Source of the DNA: Ligaoa zhengdingensis | Lineage (GTDB): Bacteria; Bacillota; Clostridia; Oscillospirales; Ruminococcaceae | DNA: 20,539 nt | Direction of reading: 5' to 3' | Assembly: GCF_014384885.1 (NCBI RefSeq) | Contig: NZ_JACRST010000029.1 | Location: 1 to 20,539 of the forward strand | Shown here: piece after piece, positions 6,333 to 12,553 of the stretch | Numbering within the stretch: the first letter of the stretch is position 1 | Layout of the letters: each line of letters opens with the position of its first letter | Made by a program: the position numbers and the translations under genes | The notes under the pieces: model-generated | What the model was told of the DNA's origin: nothing | Seen by the model: only the letters and a program-made list of their open reading frames with translations | Database searches by the model: none

Positions 6333-6397
6333 ACAGGATTCGAACCTGCGGCATCCTGCTCCCAAAGCAGGCGCGCTACCAACTGCGCTACACCCCG
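6322..6397 (-). tRNA. tRNA-Pro (anticodon TGG)
   Basis: A 76-base cloverleaf: acceptor CGGGGTG/CACTCCG (one G-U pair), D arm GCGCAGTTGGTAGCGC, anticodon stem CCTGC/GCAGG with loop TTTGGGA (anticodon TGG), T arm GCAGG-TTCGAAT-CCTGT, encoded CCA. Its 3' end faces the AT-rich dGTPase segment, the usual polarity for tRNA-targeted integration. Confidence 0.96.
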
Positions 6398-6418
6398 GCG
6401 TGGATAATCACGCAATCA

Positions 6419-6447
6419 ATTATATTCTGTTTTTGGCAAACTGTCAA
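6419..6447 (-). promoter_or_regulatory. Promoter of tRNA-Pro
   Basis: Perfect consensus on the minus strand: TTGACA, 17 bases, TATAAT; the -10 box is 21 bases from the mature tRNA 5' end. It is divergent from the glyS promoter. Confidence 0.95.
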
Positions 6448-6498
6448 CTTGTGGGGCGCGGGATGGACGAAAAAGCGGCTGGTTGTCGGCCTTTTTGC

Positions 6499-6527
6499 TT
6501 GACTTCTCCGTGCAGCGCCTTTAAAAT
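6499..6527 (+). promoter_or_regulatory. Promoter of glyS
   Basis: TTGACT, 17-base spacer, TAAAAT. The leader to the glyS ATG is only about 45 bases, leaving no room for a T-box or other riboswitch. Confidence 0.8.
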
Positions 6528-6580
6528 AGAACGAGTAGGCGGAACACAGCCGCACGGCGGCAGAACGGAGGAGCATCGAC

Positions 6581-7960
6581 ATGTTGAAGAATACGGAAAA
6601 AACAATGGATAAAATTGTGGCGCTCTGCAAGGGCAGGGGCTTTGTCTATTCGGGCTCGGAAATTTACGGCGGCCTTTCCAACACCTGGGATTATGGTCCG
6701 CTGGGCGTGGAGCTCAAAAACAATGTGAAACGGGCCTGGTGGAAAAAATTCGTGCAGGAAAACCCCTACAATGTGGGGCTCGACTGCGCCATCCTGATGA
6801 ACCCCGAGGTCTGGGTCGCATCGGGCCATGTGGGCGGCTTCTCCGACCCGCTGATGGACTGCAAGGACTGCAAGACCCGCCACCGCGCGGACAAGCTCAT
6901 CGAGGATCAGACCGGCGTATCCCCCGAGGGCTGGGACTTTGTGCGAATGAAGGCGTTTGTCGAGGAAAAAGGGGTCAAATGCCCCGATTGCGGCAGCCAG
7001 AATTTCACCGATATCCGCAATTTTAACCTGATGTTCAAGACCTTCCAGGGCATCACCGAGGACAGCAAAAACGAGATCTATCTGCGCCCCGAGACCGCGC
7101 AGGGCATCTTTGTCAACTTTGGCAACATCCAGCGCACCACGCGGCGCAAGGTGCCGTTCGGCGTCTGCCAGATCGGCAAATCCTTCCGCAATGAGATCAC
7201 CCCGGGCAACTTCACCTTCCGCACCCGCGAGTTCGAGCAGATGGAGCTCGAGTTCTTCTGCAAACCCGATACCGACCTCGAGTGGTTCCAGTATTGGCGC
7301 GACTACTGCCACAAATGGCTGCTCGGCCTCGGCATGAAGGACGAAAACCTGCGCCTGCGCGACCATTCGCCCGAGGAGCTGTCGTTCTATTCCAAGGCGA
7401 CCACCGATTTCGAGTTCATGTTCCCGTTCGGTTGGGGCGAGCTGTGGGGCGTGGCGGATCGCACCGACTACGACCTGACCCAGCACCAGACCCATTCGGG
7501 CAAGAGCATGGAATATTTCGACCCCGAGACCAACGAGAAATACATCCCGTATGTCATCGAGCCGTCGCTGGGCGCGGACCGCGTGGTGCTCGCGTTCCTG
7601 TGCGAGGCGTACGACGAGGAGACGGTGGACGAGAAGGACACCCGCGTGGTGCTGCACCTGCACCCCGCGCTCGCGCCCTACAAGGCGTGCGTGCTGCCGC
7701 TCTCCAAAAAGCTCAGCGAGCCCGCGGGCAAGCTGTATGCCCAGCTCGCCAAGCATTTCATGGTGGATTACGACGAGAGCGGTTCGATCGGCAAGCGCTA
7801 CCGCCGCCAGGATGAGATCGGCACGCCGTTCTGTATCACCTACGACTTCGATTCGGAAACCGATGGGTGCGTCACCGTGCGCGACCGCGACACAATGGAG
7901 CAGCAGCGCGTCGCCATTGACAAGCTGGCCGAATTTATCGGGGATAAACTTGATTTCTAA
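6581..7960 (+). CDS. glyS: Glycyl-tRNA synthetase, dimeric class II type
   Basis: A 459-residue cytoplasmic enzyme that charges tRNA-Gly with glycine. It is the single-chain alpha2 form (also called glyQS), not the separate alpha/beta subunit form. N-terminal SEIYGGLSNTWDYGPLG (about 26-42) is a family hallmark. Two CxxC pairs (Cys94/Cys97 and Cys134/Cys137) form the zinc site of this branch. Class II motif 2 is in GKSFRNEITPGNFTFRTREF (199-218), and motif 3 is PYVIEPSLGADRVVLAF. The C-terminal anticodon-binding domain has the DESGSIGKRYRRQDEIGTP stretch. The length is normal. The ATG has GGAGG 9 bases upstream. A terminator follows, then a HAD phosphatase gene. Confidence 0.97.
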   Translation: MLKNTEKTMDKIVALCKGRGFVYSGSEIYGGLSNTWDYGPLGVELKNNVKRAWWKKFVQENPYNVGLDCAILMNPEVWVASGHVGGFSDPLMDCKDCKTRHRADKLIEDQTGVSPEGWDFVRMKAFVEEKGVKCPDCGSQNFTDIRNFNLMFKTFQGITEDSKNEIYLRPETAQGIFVNFGNIQRTTRRKVPFGVCQIGKSFRNEITPGNFTFRTREFEQMELEFFCKPDTDLEWFQYWRDYCHKWLLGLGMKDENLRLRDHSPEELSFYSKATTDFEFMFPFGWGELWGVADRTDYDLTQHQTHSGKSMEYFDPETNEKYIPYVIEPSLGADRVVLAFLCEAYDEETVDEKDTRVVLHLHPALAPYKACVLPLSKKLSEPAGKLYAQLAKHFMVDYDESGSIGKRYRRQDEIGTPFCITYDFDSETDGCVTVRDRDTMEQQRVAIDKLAEFIGDKLDF

Positions 7961-7968
7961 GCCAGACT

Positions 7969-7999
7969 GCCGCCGGGCCTTCCCGGCGGCGTCTTTTTT
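7969..7999 (+). terminator. Terminator between glyS and the HAD phosphatase gene
   Basis: Stem GCCGCCGGG / CCCGGCGGC (9 bp, loop CCTT) followed by GTCTTTTTT. The T tract ends two bases before the AGGAGG ribosome binding site (8002-8007) of the next gene. Confidence 0.88.
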
Positions 8000-8018
8000 G
8001 CAGGAGGATGAACCGAAC

Positions 8019-8819
8019 ATGAGCTTGACCAGACATTACCTGTACAGCGATATCGACGGCACCCTGATCGCCGGGCACGGCCCGGTCTCGGCGGAAAACC
8101 TCGCCGCGATCCGCCAATTTGTGGCCGAGGGCGGGCGGTTTTCCATCGCCACCGGCCGCTCAGCCGCTTTGGCGCAGCCCTTCCTCGAGGGGGTTCCGCT
8201 CAATATGCCCGCCATCCTCTTCAACGGGGCGGCGGTCTACGACTTTGCGGAGCAGCGCTATCTGCACCGCTGGTGCATTTCGCACGCCCTGTCCCAGCGG
8301 ATCGTACACACCGCTTTGGCGATCTATCCGGAGGCCTGCGCCGAGCTGTGCGACGAGGGCCCCATCCTGCTCGTCAACCCGGATGGGATTATGGACGACT
8401 ACATTGTCAAGGAGGGGCAGGCGCACCGCCGCGCCTCCCTGGATGAGTGCGGCGATTGCTTCAAGGTGCTGTTTTACGGCGACCACGAGCGGCTGCTCCC
8501 GGTGCAGCGGGCGCTGTCCGGCCCGGAATTCGCCGAGGTGGTCACCTGCTTCTCCGCGCCGTTCTACCTCGAGGTGCTGCCCGCCGGGGCCTCCAAGGGG
8601 GAGGCGCTGCGCTGGATCTGCGCCGACCGGGGGATCGACCTCGCGGACGTGGCCGCGATCGGCGACTATGAGAACGATCTGGCCATGATCTTGACAGCCG
8701 GGCTGGGCGCCGCGCCCGCCAACGCGCAGCCCGCGGTGCGCGAGGCCGCCGACGCGGTGGTCGCGCCCCACACCGAACACGCCGTGGCCGACCTGATCTG
8801 TCGTTATCTGATGCGTTGA
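8019..8819 (+). CDS. HAD-superfamily hydrolase, Cof-like (type IIB) phosphatase
   Basis: A 266-residue cytoplasmic phosphatase of the Cof/YbhA type, which usually acts on sugar phosphates or small phospho-metabolites. All four HAD motifs are visible: SDIDGTL with nucleophile Asp11 and Asp13, IATGRS (motif II), the Lys of GASKGEALRW (motif III), and AIGDYENDLAMI (motif IV). The type IIB cap lies between motifs II and III. The start is the ATG 11 bases after AGGAGG; an ATG overlapping that ribosome binding site opens only a three-codon frame. It follows glyS across a terminator with no space for a promoter, so it probably depends on read-through from glyS or on a promoter inside glyS. It is convergent with enolase. 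Confidence 0.9.
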   Translation: MSLTRHYLYSDIDGTLIAGHGPVSAENLAAIRQFVAEGGRFSIATGRSAALAQPFLEGVPLNMPAILFNGAAVYDFAEQRYLHRWCISHALSQRIVHTALAIYPEACAELCDEGPILLVNPDGIMDDYIVKEGQAHRRASLDECGDCFKVLFYGDHERLLPVQRALSGPEFAEVVTCFSAPFYLEVLPAGASKGEALRWICADRGIDLADVAAIGDYENDLAMILTAGLGAAPANAQPAVREAADAVVAPHTEHAVADLICRYLMR

Positions 8820-8834
8820 CCGCCTTGTGGCGCA

Positions 8835-8875
8835 AAAACGGCCGCGTTGCTCAAAAAGAGCGGCGCGGCCGTTTT
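8835..8875. terminator. Bidirectional terminator between HAD phosphatase and enolase
   Basis: Twelve-bp stem AAAACGGCCGCG / CGCGGCCGTTTT with an additional inner GCTC/GAGC pair around AAAAA. A and T runs on both sides allow it to serve both convergent genes; it ends 19 bases from the enolase stop. Confidence 0.9.
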
Positions 8876-8894
8876 GATGTTTCGATGCGTTTGC

Positions 8895-10187
8895 TTAAAA
8901 GCGGACGTGGAACGCCTCTTTGCCCGCGTATTCGGCAGTGGCGCGCAGGTGCTCCTCGATGCGCAGCAGGCGGTTGTATTTGGCCACGCGGTCGGTGCGA
9001 CAGGGCGCGCCGGTCTTGATCTGGCCCACGCCGGTGGCCACGGCCAGGTCGGCGATGGTGGTGTCCTCGGTCTCGCCCGAGCGATGGGAGATAATCGCGG
9101 TGTACCCCGCGGCGCGCGCGGTGTCGATGGCGCGCAGCGTCTCGGTGAGGGTGCCGATCTGGTTGACCTTGATGAGGATCGAGTTGGCGGCGCGCAGCTC
9201 GATGCCCTGGCGCAGGCGCTTGGCGTTGGTGACGAACAGGTCGTCGCCCACCAGCTGCACCCGGCTGCCCAGCCGGTCGGTGAGCTGCACCCAGCCGTCC
9301 CAGTCCTCCTCGCCCACGCCGTCCTCGATGCTGATGATCGGGTAGCGCGCGGTGAGGTCCTCCCAGTGGGCGGTGAGCTCCTCGCGGGTGAGGGTGCGCC
9401 CCGCCTTGGGCAGGGTGTACAGCCCCGCTTGATACCACTCGCTCGAGGCCGCGTCCAGGCCGAGCTTCACCTGGGTGTCCGGGCTGTAGCCGGCTTTTTC
9501 GATCGCTTGCAGGATATAGTCGAGGGCTTCCTCGTCGCTGGCGAGGTCGGGCGCGAAGCCGCCCTCGTCCCCCACGGCGGTGGCGAGACCCTTTGCCTTT
9601 AAAATGCCGCCCAGGGTGTGGTAGATTTCCACGCACCAGCGCAGCGCTTCGGTGAAGCAGCAGGCGCCCACCGGCAGGATCATAAACTCCTGGATATCGA
9701 TGTTGTTGGACGCGTGCGCGCCGCCGTTGAGGATGTTCATCATCGGCACGGGCAGGGTGCGGGCCGACGCGCCGCCGATATAGCGGTAAAGCGGCAGGTT
9801 CACCGCGGCCGCGGCCGCCTTGGCGGTGGCCAGCGACACGGCCAGAATCGCGTTGGCGCCGAGGTGTTGCTTGTTCTCGCTGCCGTCCACCGAGACCAGG
9901 GTGCGGTCGATCAGCACCTGGTTGGCGCCGTCCAGCCCGTCCAGCTCCCTGGCGATGATCTGGTTGATGTTCTGCACCGCCTGGCGCACCCCTTTGCCGC
10001 CGTAGCGGGCGGGGTCGCCGTCGCGCAGCTCGTGCGCCTCAAAGATGCCGGTGGACGCGCCCGAGGGCACGCTCGCCACCCCCTTGGCCCCACACGCCAG
10101 GCGCACCTGCGCCTCCACAGTGGGGTTGCCGCGCGAGTCGAGAATCTCCCGGCCGCGCACATCGACAATACGAAACGGATAATCCAT
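8895..10187 (-). CDS. eno: Enolase
   Basis: A 430-residue glycolytic enzyme converting 2-phosphoglycerate to phosphoenolpyruvate. Complete and of normal length. The mobile loop PSGASTGIFEA (41-51) is present; catalytic Glu208 lies in VGDEGGFAPDL and Lys340 in the signature ILIKVNQIGTLTET; Mg ligands are Asp245 (KLGLDAASSEW), Glu288 (ISIEDG) and Asp315 (VGDDLFVT). SHRSGETEDTTIADLAV and QIKTGAPCRTDRVAKYN complete the active site. The ATG has a perfect AAGGAGGT 6 bases upstream. It is a single-gene unit: convergent with the HAD phosphatase on one side and divergent from the polysaccharide deacetylase on the other. Confidence 0.98.
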   Translation of the reverse strand: MDYPFRIVDVRGREILDSRGNPTVEAQVRLACGAKGVASVPSGASTGIFEAHELRDGDPARYGGKGVRQAVQNINQIIARELDGLDGANQVLIDRTLVSVDGSENKQHLGANAILAVSLATAKAAAAAVNLPLYRYIGGASARTLPVPMMNILNGGAHASNNIDIQEFMILPVGACCFTEALRWCVEIYHTLGGILKAKGLATAVGDEGGFAPDLASDEEALDYILQAIEKAGYSPDTQVKLGLDAASSEWYQAGLYTLPKAGRTLTREELTAHWEDLTARYPIISIEDGVGEEDWDGWVQLTDRLGSRVQLVGDDLFVTNAKRLRQGIELRAANSILIKVNQIGTLTETLRAIDTARAAGYTAIISHRSGETEDTTIADLAVATGVGQIKTGAPCRTDRVAKYNRLLRIEEHLRATAEYAGKEAFHVRF

Positions 10188-10239
10188 GGAATAACCTCCT
10201 TCATCAAGGGCGTTCGGAAACCATATCTACTTGATAAAA

Positions 10240-10258
10240 TCATACAATGAAAGTATGA
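10240..10258 (-). promoter_or_regulatory. Inverted repeat over a candidate enolase -10 box
   Basis: TCATAC, 7 bases, GTATGA. On the minus strand the right arm runs into TATGAT, which could be the -10 box of an enolase promoter about 55 bases upstream of the start codon; the matching -35 (GCGAAA at 17 bases) is poor. The dyad would suit an operator. Confidence 0.35.
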
Positions 10259-10400
10259 ATTTTTCGCCCATCCAACGGGAATTTTTTCAATTTTTTTGGT
10301 CCGCGCCCGTATAGGAGTAGTTTCATCGATCGTTTCTAAAATATACCTCGTTTTTTGCATGATTATTTTGCCCTGGCTGCACATACTAATTGCGCCTGAC

Positions 10401-10428
10401 AAAAACCGCGGATAAAAAGCGTCCGCGG
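10401..10428 (-). terminator. Terminator-like hairpin far upstream of enolase
   Basis: CCGCGGA, 9-base loop, TCCGCGG, followed on the minus strand by TTTTTG. No annotated minus-strand gene lies just upstream, so it would end either an unannotated short RNA or a long enolase leader. Confidence 0.45.
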
Positions 10429-10603
10429 CAAAGCGGGCCCTGACAGGCGGAAAAAGACGGGGCGCGAAAGTTTACATTTCCCCGTTTCTTTCGTCGAATT
10501 TTCGTGATAAACTGAAGGTATCCGGCGGGGGCGCGCCGCGCCCGCAGCTAGCTTTGGTTTTTCGTTGAATTCCGTCAGGAATTGCACTTGGAGGTATATT
10601 GCA

Positions 10604-11626
10604 ATGAAATTTCTAAAAACCGCGCTGATCCTTTCCGCCATGGCGGCGATGGTTGCGCTCAGCGGTTGTACCGCGTGTGACAACACCAACACATCGTCCT
10701 CCATGCCGTCGACATCCTCGTCGTCGCCGTCCACCTCGTCCAGCCTCCCCAATGAATCGGGCAGCGTCCTGCCGGAAGGCCCTTCGTCTTCGCACAGCGA
10801 GAGCAGCGCTTCCGATCACAGCACCAGTTCGTCCAGTCATAGCACCAGCTCGTCCACGGTCCCGACCCTCAGCACCGATTTCTCTGAAATCGGTGCCCTG
10901 GACGGGTCCCTGGTCAAGTGGGGGCCGGGCACCCACCGCGACGACCGCAACCGCCCGTCCGACCTCGACCCGCTGCAAGAAAAATATGAAAAGTACAACT
11001 GCTGGTTCATCGGCAAGGAAAAGGGCAAGATCTACTTAACCTTCGACGAGGGATATGAAAACGGCTACACCGAAAAGATCCTGGATGTACTTAAAGATAA
11101 GGATGTGAAGGCGATCTTTTTTGTCACCGGCCATTATGTCAAGAGCAACCCCGAGCTGGTGCAGCGGATGATCGACGAGGGGCACATGGTGGGCAACCAC
11201 AGCGATAAGCACCCCGTGAACGGCGGCTACACCACCCTGCCGATCGACGCGGTGCAGGACGACGTGATGAGCCTGCACAACATGGTGAAGGAGCAGTTTG
11301 ACTACAACATGAGCGTGTTCCGTTACCCCGAGGGCGCGTTCAGCGAGCAGACCGCCGCGCTGCTGGGCAAGATGGGCTACAAACAGCTGTTTTGGAGCTT
11401 CGCTTACAACGATTGGAATGCGGATAAGCAGCCCGATCCGGCCGAAGCGCGCAAAAAGATTGTGGATTCCGCGCACGACGGCGCGATCTACCTGCTGCAC
11501 GCGGTATCCAGCACCAACACCGCGGTGTTGCCCGATGTGATCGACGAGCTGCGGGGCAAGGGCTACGAGTTCGCGCTGTTTGACGAGAGCATCGAGCAAA
11601 CGCCGAGCTCATCGACAGCGGATTAA
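10604..11626 (+). CDS. Lipoprotein polysaccharide deacetylase, PdaA-like (NodB fold)
   Basis: A 340-residue surface lipoprotein. The signal peptide ends in lipobox L-S-G-C with Cys22, followed by a Ser/Thr/Pro-rich linker of roughly 70 residues containing a tandem heptapeptide, then a NodB-type catalytic domain. Visible motifs: YLTFDEGYENGYTEKILDVL (Asp148; PdaA-type G-Y-E-N-G), GNHSDKHP with metal ligands His199 and His203, FRYPEGAF (Arg240) and YLLHAV (His299). PdaA removes acetyl groups from muramic acid during muramic-delta-lactam formation in spore cortex; the match in and around motif 1 favours that branch, but a vegetative peptidoglycan deacetylase is possible. Motif 1 reads T-F-D-E-G where many NodB enzymes have T-F-D-D-G. 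The ATG has GGAGGT 8 bases upstream. A perfect terminator follows. Confidence 0.88.
   Translation: MKFLKTALILSAMAAMVALSGCTACDNTNTSSSMPSTSSSSPSTSSSLPNESGSVLPEGPSSSHSESSASDHSTSSSSHSTSSSTVPTLSTDFSEIGALDGSLVKWGPGTHRDDRNRPSDLDPLQEKYEKYNCWFIGKEKGKIYLTFDEGYENGYTEKILDVLKDKDVKAIFFVTGHYVKSNPELVQRMIDEGHMVGNHSDKHPVNGGYTTLPIDAVQDDVMSLHNMVKEQFDYNMSVFRYPEGAFSEQTAALLGKMGYKQLFWSFAYNDWNADKQPDPAEARKKIVDSAHDGAIYLLHAVSSTNTAVLPDVIDELRGKGYEFALFDESIEQTPSSSTAD
10817..10858 (+). repeat. Tandem 21-bp repeat in the deacetylase linker
   Basis: Two adjacent in-frame copies of a 21-base unit encoding H-S-T-S-S-S-S and H-S-T-S-S-S-T. Differences are mostly at third positions. It lies in the Ser-rich linker between the lipid anchor and the catalytic domain, where repeat number can change without harm. 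Confidence 0.7.
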
Positions 11627-11635
11627 ATGAGTGAC

Positions 11636-11676
11636 AAAAAGCGCCCGGCGGGAAAATTTTCCGCCGGGCGCTTTTT
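11636..11676. terminator. Bidirectional terminator between deacetylase and DUF6809 genes
   Basis: A perfect 16-bp stem (left arm AAAAAGCGCCCGGCGG, right arm its complement) with a 9-base loop. A and T runs on both sides. The DUF6809 stop codon overlaps its right edge by two bases. Confidence 0.95.
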
Positions 11677-11983
11677 AGCGGATATCGCGCAGGGCGCTTT
11701 GCTCTGGTATCAGGAAGGTGTCGAGCATCAGCCGGGCCCCCAGCCGGAAGCCCTCAATAAATCGTTCTTGTTGATGGTAGTCATCCAGCGTGCGTTGCGC
11801 CTCCGTCAGCTCGGAAAGAAATTGGAGTGGCCCCTCCGCGCGCTCCTGTTTTGATATCCATTCGGTCAACTGCCGTTCGCAGTTGCAGAGCGCTGTGACG
11901 GTTCGGGCGTATTCGGAGCCGGGCAGAAAGCATTTTTCCACTGGGGTCAGGTTGCCGAGATACAATTCTTCGATGATGTTCAT
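11675..11983 (-). CDS. DUF6809 family protein
   Basis: A 102-residue, mostly helical cytoplasmic protein beginning MNIIEELYLGNLTPVE and ending in the conserved ERFIEGFRLGARLMLDTF block, the pattern of the DUF6809 family found in Clostridia, often near mobile or regulatory genes. Its function is unknown. The start is the ATG with AAAGGAG about 6 bases upstream; an in-frame start five codons earlier would sit on that ribosome binding site. It follows the ribbon-helix-helix gene on the same strand after a 132-base gap containing GTTACA repeats. The stop codon touches the shared terminator. Confidence 0.8.
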   Translation of the reverse strand: MNIIEELYLGNLTPVEKCFLPGSEYARTVTALCNCERQLTEWISKQERAEGPLQFLSELTEAQRTLDDYHQQERFIEGFRLGARLMLDTFLIPEQSALRDIR

Positions 11984-12030
11984 AGAAGCTCCTTTCATCG
12001 GTCGCCGCCTTGCAACAGCCTACAGCGTAT

Positions 12031-12092
12031 GTTACAATAGTTACACTGCAAGCTGTCCTCGGGCGGCGAGTGGTGTGGGGGAGCGGTGTAAC
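12031..12092. promoter_or_regulatory. GTTACA repeats upstream of the DUF6809 gene
   Basis: GTTACA occurs at 12031-12036 and 12040-12045 as direct repeats 9 bases apart, and its complement TGTAAC at 12087-12092. GTTACAC (12040-12046) and GTGTAAC (12086-12092) form a 7-bp dyad. They lie between the RHH gene and the DUF6809 gene and could be operator half-sites for the RHH protein; no clear -35/-10 pair is visible. Confidence 0.35.
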
Positions 12093-12115
12093 TTTGCTGA
12101 GCGGGCCGCTTCCCT

Positions 12116-12289
12116 CTATTTTTCTTCAGTCAAAAGCCGGTCGATTGCCTGGCGGATCACCTCGGTTCGAGTGATGCCGCGCCGCTGTGCGTAGTTGAGC
12201 AGCCGCGTGTTGGTTTGCTCATCCACCCTCACTTTGATGTCGTGGCACAGCGGGTTTTCCGACTTTGGCCTGCCGGTTCGTGGACTCAA
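12116..12289 (-). CDS. Small ribbon-helix-helix (CopG/Arc-type) DNA-binding protein
   Basis: A 57-residue protein: MSPRTGRPKSENPLCHDIKV and then RVDEQTNTRLLNYAQRRGIT, RTEVIRQAIDRLLTEEK. The G-R-P-K-S-E-N-P start, beta strand DIKVRVDE (17-24) and two helices separated by a G-I-T-R-T turn (38-42) are the classic RHH layout seen in Clostridia regulators and antitoxins. It starts at a TTG; the sequence before it, GAGGTGAT, fits the 16S anti-Shine-Dalgarno well at 5-base spacing, and an in-frame stop lies just upstream, so no earlier start exists. It has its own promoter (12323-12351). No toxin gene lies next to it in the usual tight overlap; the DUF6809 gene is the only same-strand neighbour. Confidence 0.82.
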   Translation of the reverse strand: MSPRTGRPKSENPLCHDIKVRVDEQTNTRLLNYAQRRGITRTEVIRQAIDRLLTEEK

Positions 12290-12322
12290 ATCATCACCTC
12301 ACTTTCTGCGTTCCACAATATA

Positions 12323-12351
12323 ATATTAATAGATGAGTTCCAAAAAGTCAA
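12323..12351 (-). promoter_or_regulatory. Promoter of the RHH gene
   Basis: Minus strand: TTGACT, 17-base spacer, TAATAT, about 34 bases upstream of the TTG start. GGAAC occurs twice, once inside the spacer and once just downstream of the -10 box. Confidence 0.75.
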
Positions 12352-12452
12352 TATCAAAATTGGGAAAGGCAGTCGTTGGTACCTCTCTTTTTATTGCAAC
12401 AAAATTCCACCATTTAGCATCAAAAATCCATAACAATTTTGAAAGCCGCCCC

Positions 12453-12482
12453 TGTACAAGCGCGCCGTCCAAATGGTATACT
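12453..12482 (+). promoter_or_regulatory. Candidate promoter of the Na/Pi cotransporter gene
   Basis: TGTACA, 18-base spacer, TATACT. The leader contains a 7-bp hairpin (GGCGAAA / TTTCGCC, 12512-12533) that ends 10 bases before the AGGGGG ribosome binding site. Confidence 0.55.
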
Positions 12483-12553
12483 AGAAACGTTCGGGTAAAA
12501 TTGATGTAAAAGGCGAAAAAAGAAAGTTTCGCCAAAAATTTAGGGGGAAGCTT

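Larger units (their letters stand above)
10188..10603. other. Intergenic region between divergent eno and deacetylase genes
   Basis: 416 bases without a gene. It holds the enolase leader (with inverted repeat 10240-10258), a terminator-like hairpin read on the minus strand (10401-10428), and a symmetric pair of TAAACT boxes: 10469-10474 on the minus strand and 10508-10513 on the plus strand. These could be the -10 boxes of overlapping divergent promoters, but their -35 boxes are weak. Confidence 0.5.

Noticed and set aside
6528..6580. T-box or other riboswitch upstream of glyS
   Set aside because: The distance from the -10 box to the start codon is about 50 bases, too short for a T-box, and no T-box sequence or terminator is present there.
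6521..8020. 499-codon minus-strand open frame opposite glyS
   Set aside because: It is the exact antisense shadow of a well-defined tRNA synthetase gene in GC-rich DNA; low-complexity Val/Ala/Leu/Glu composition and no ribosome binding site.
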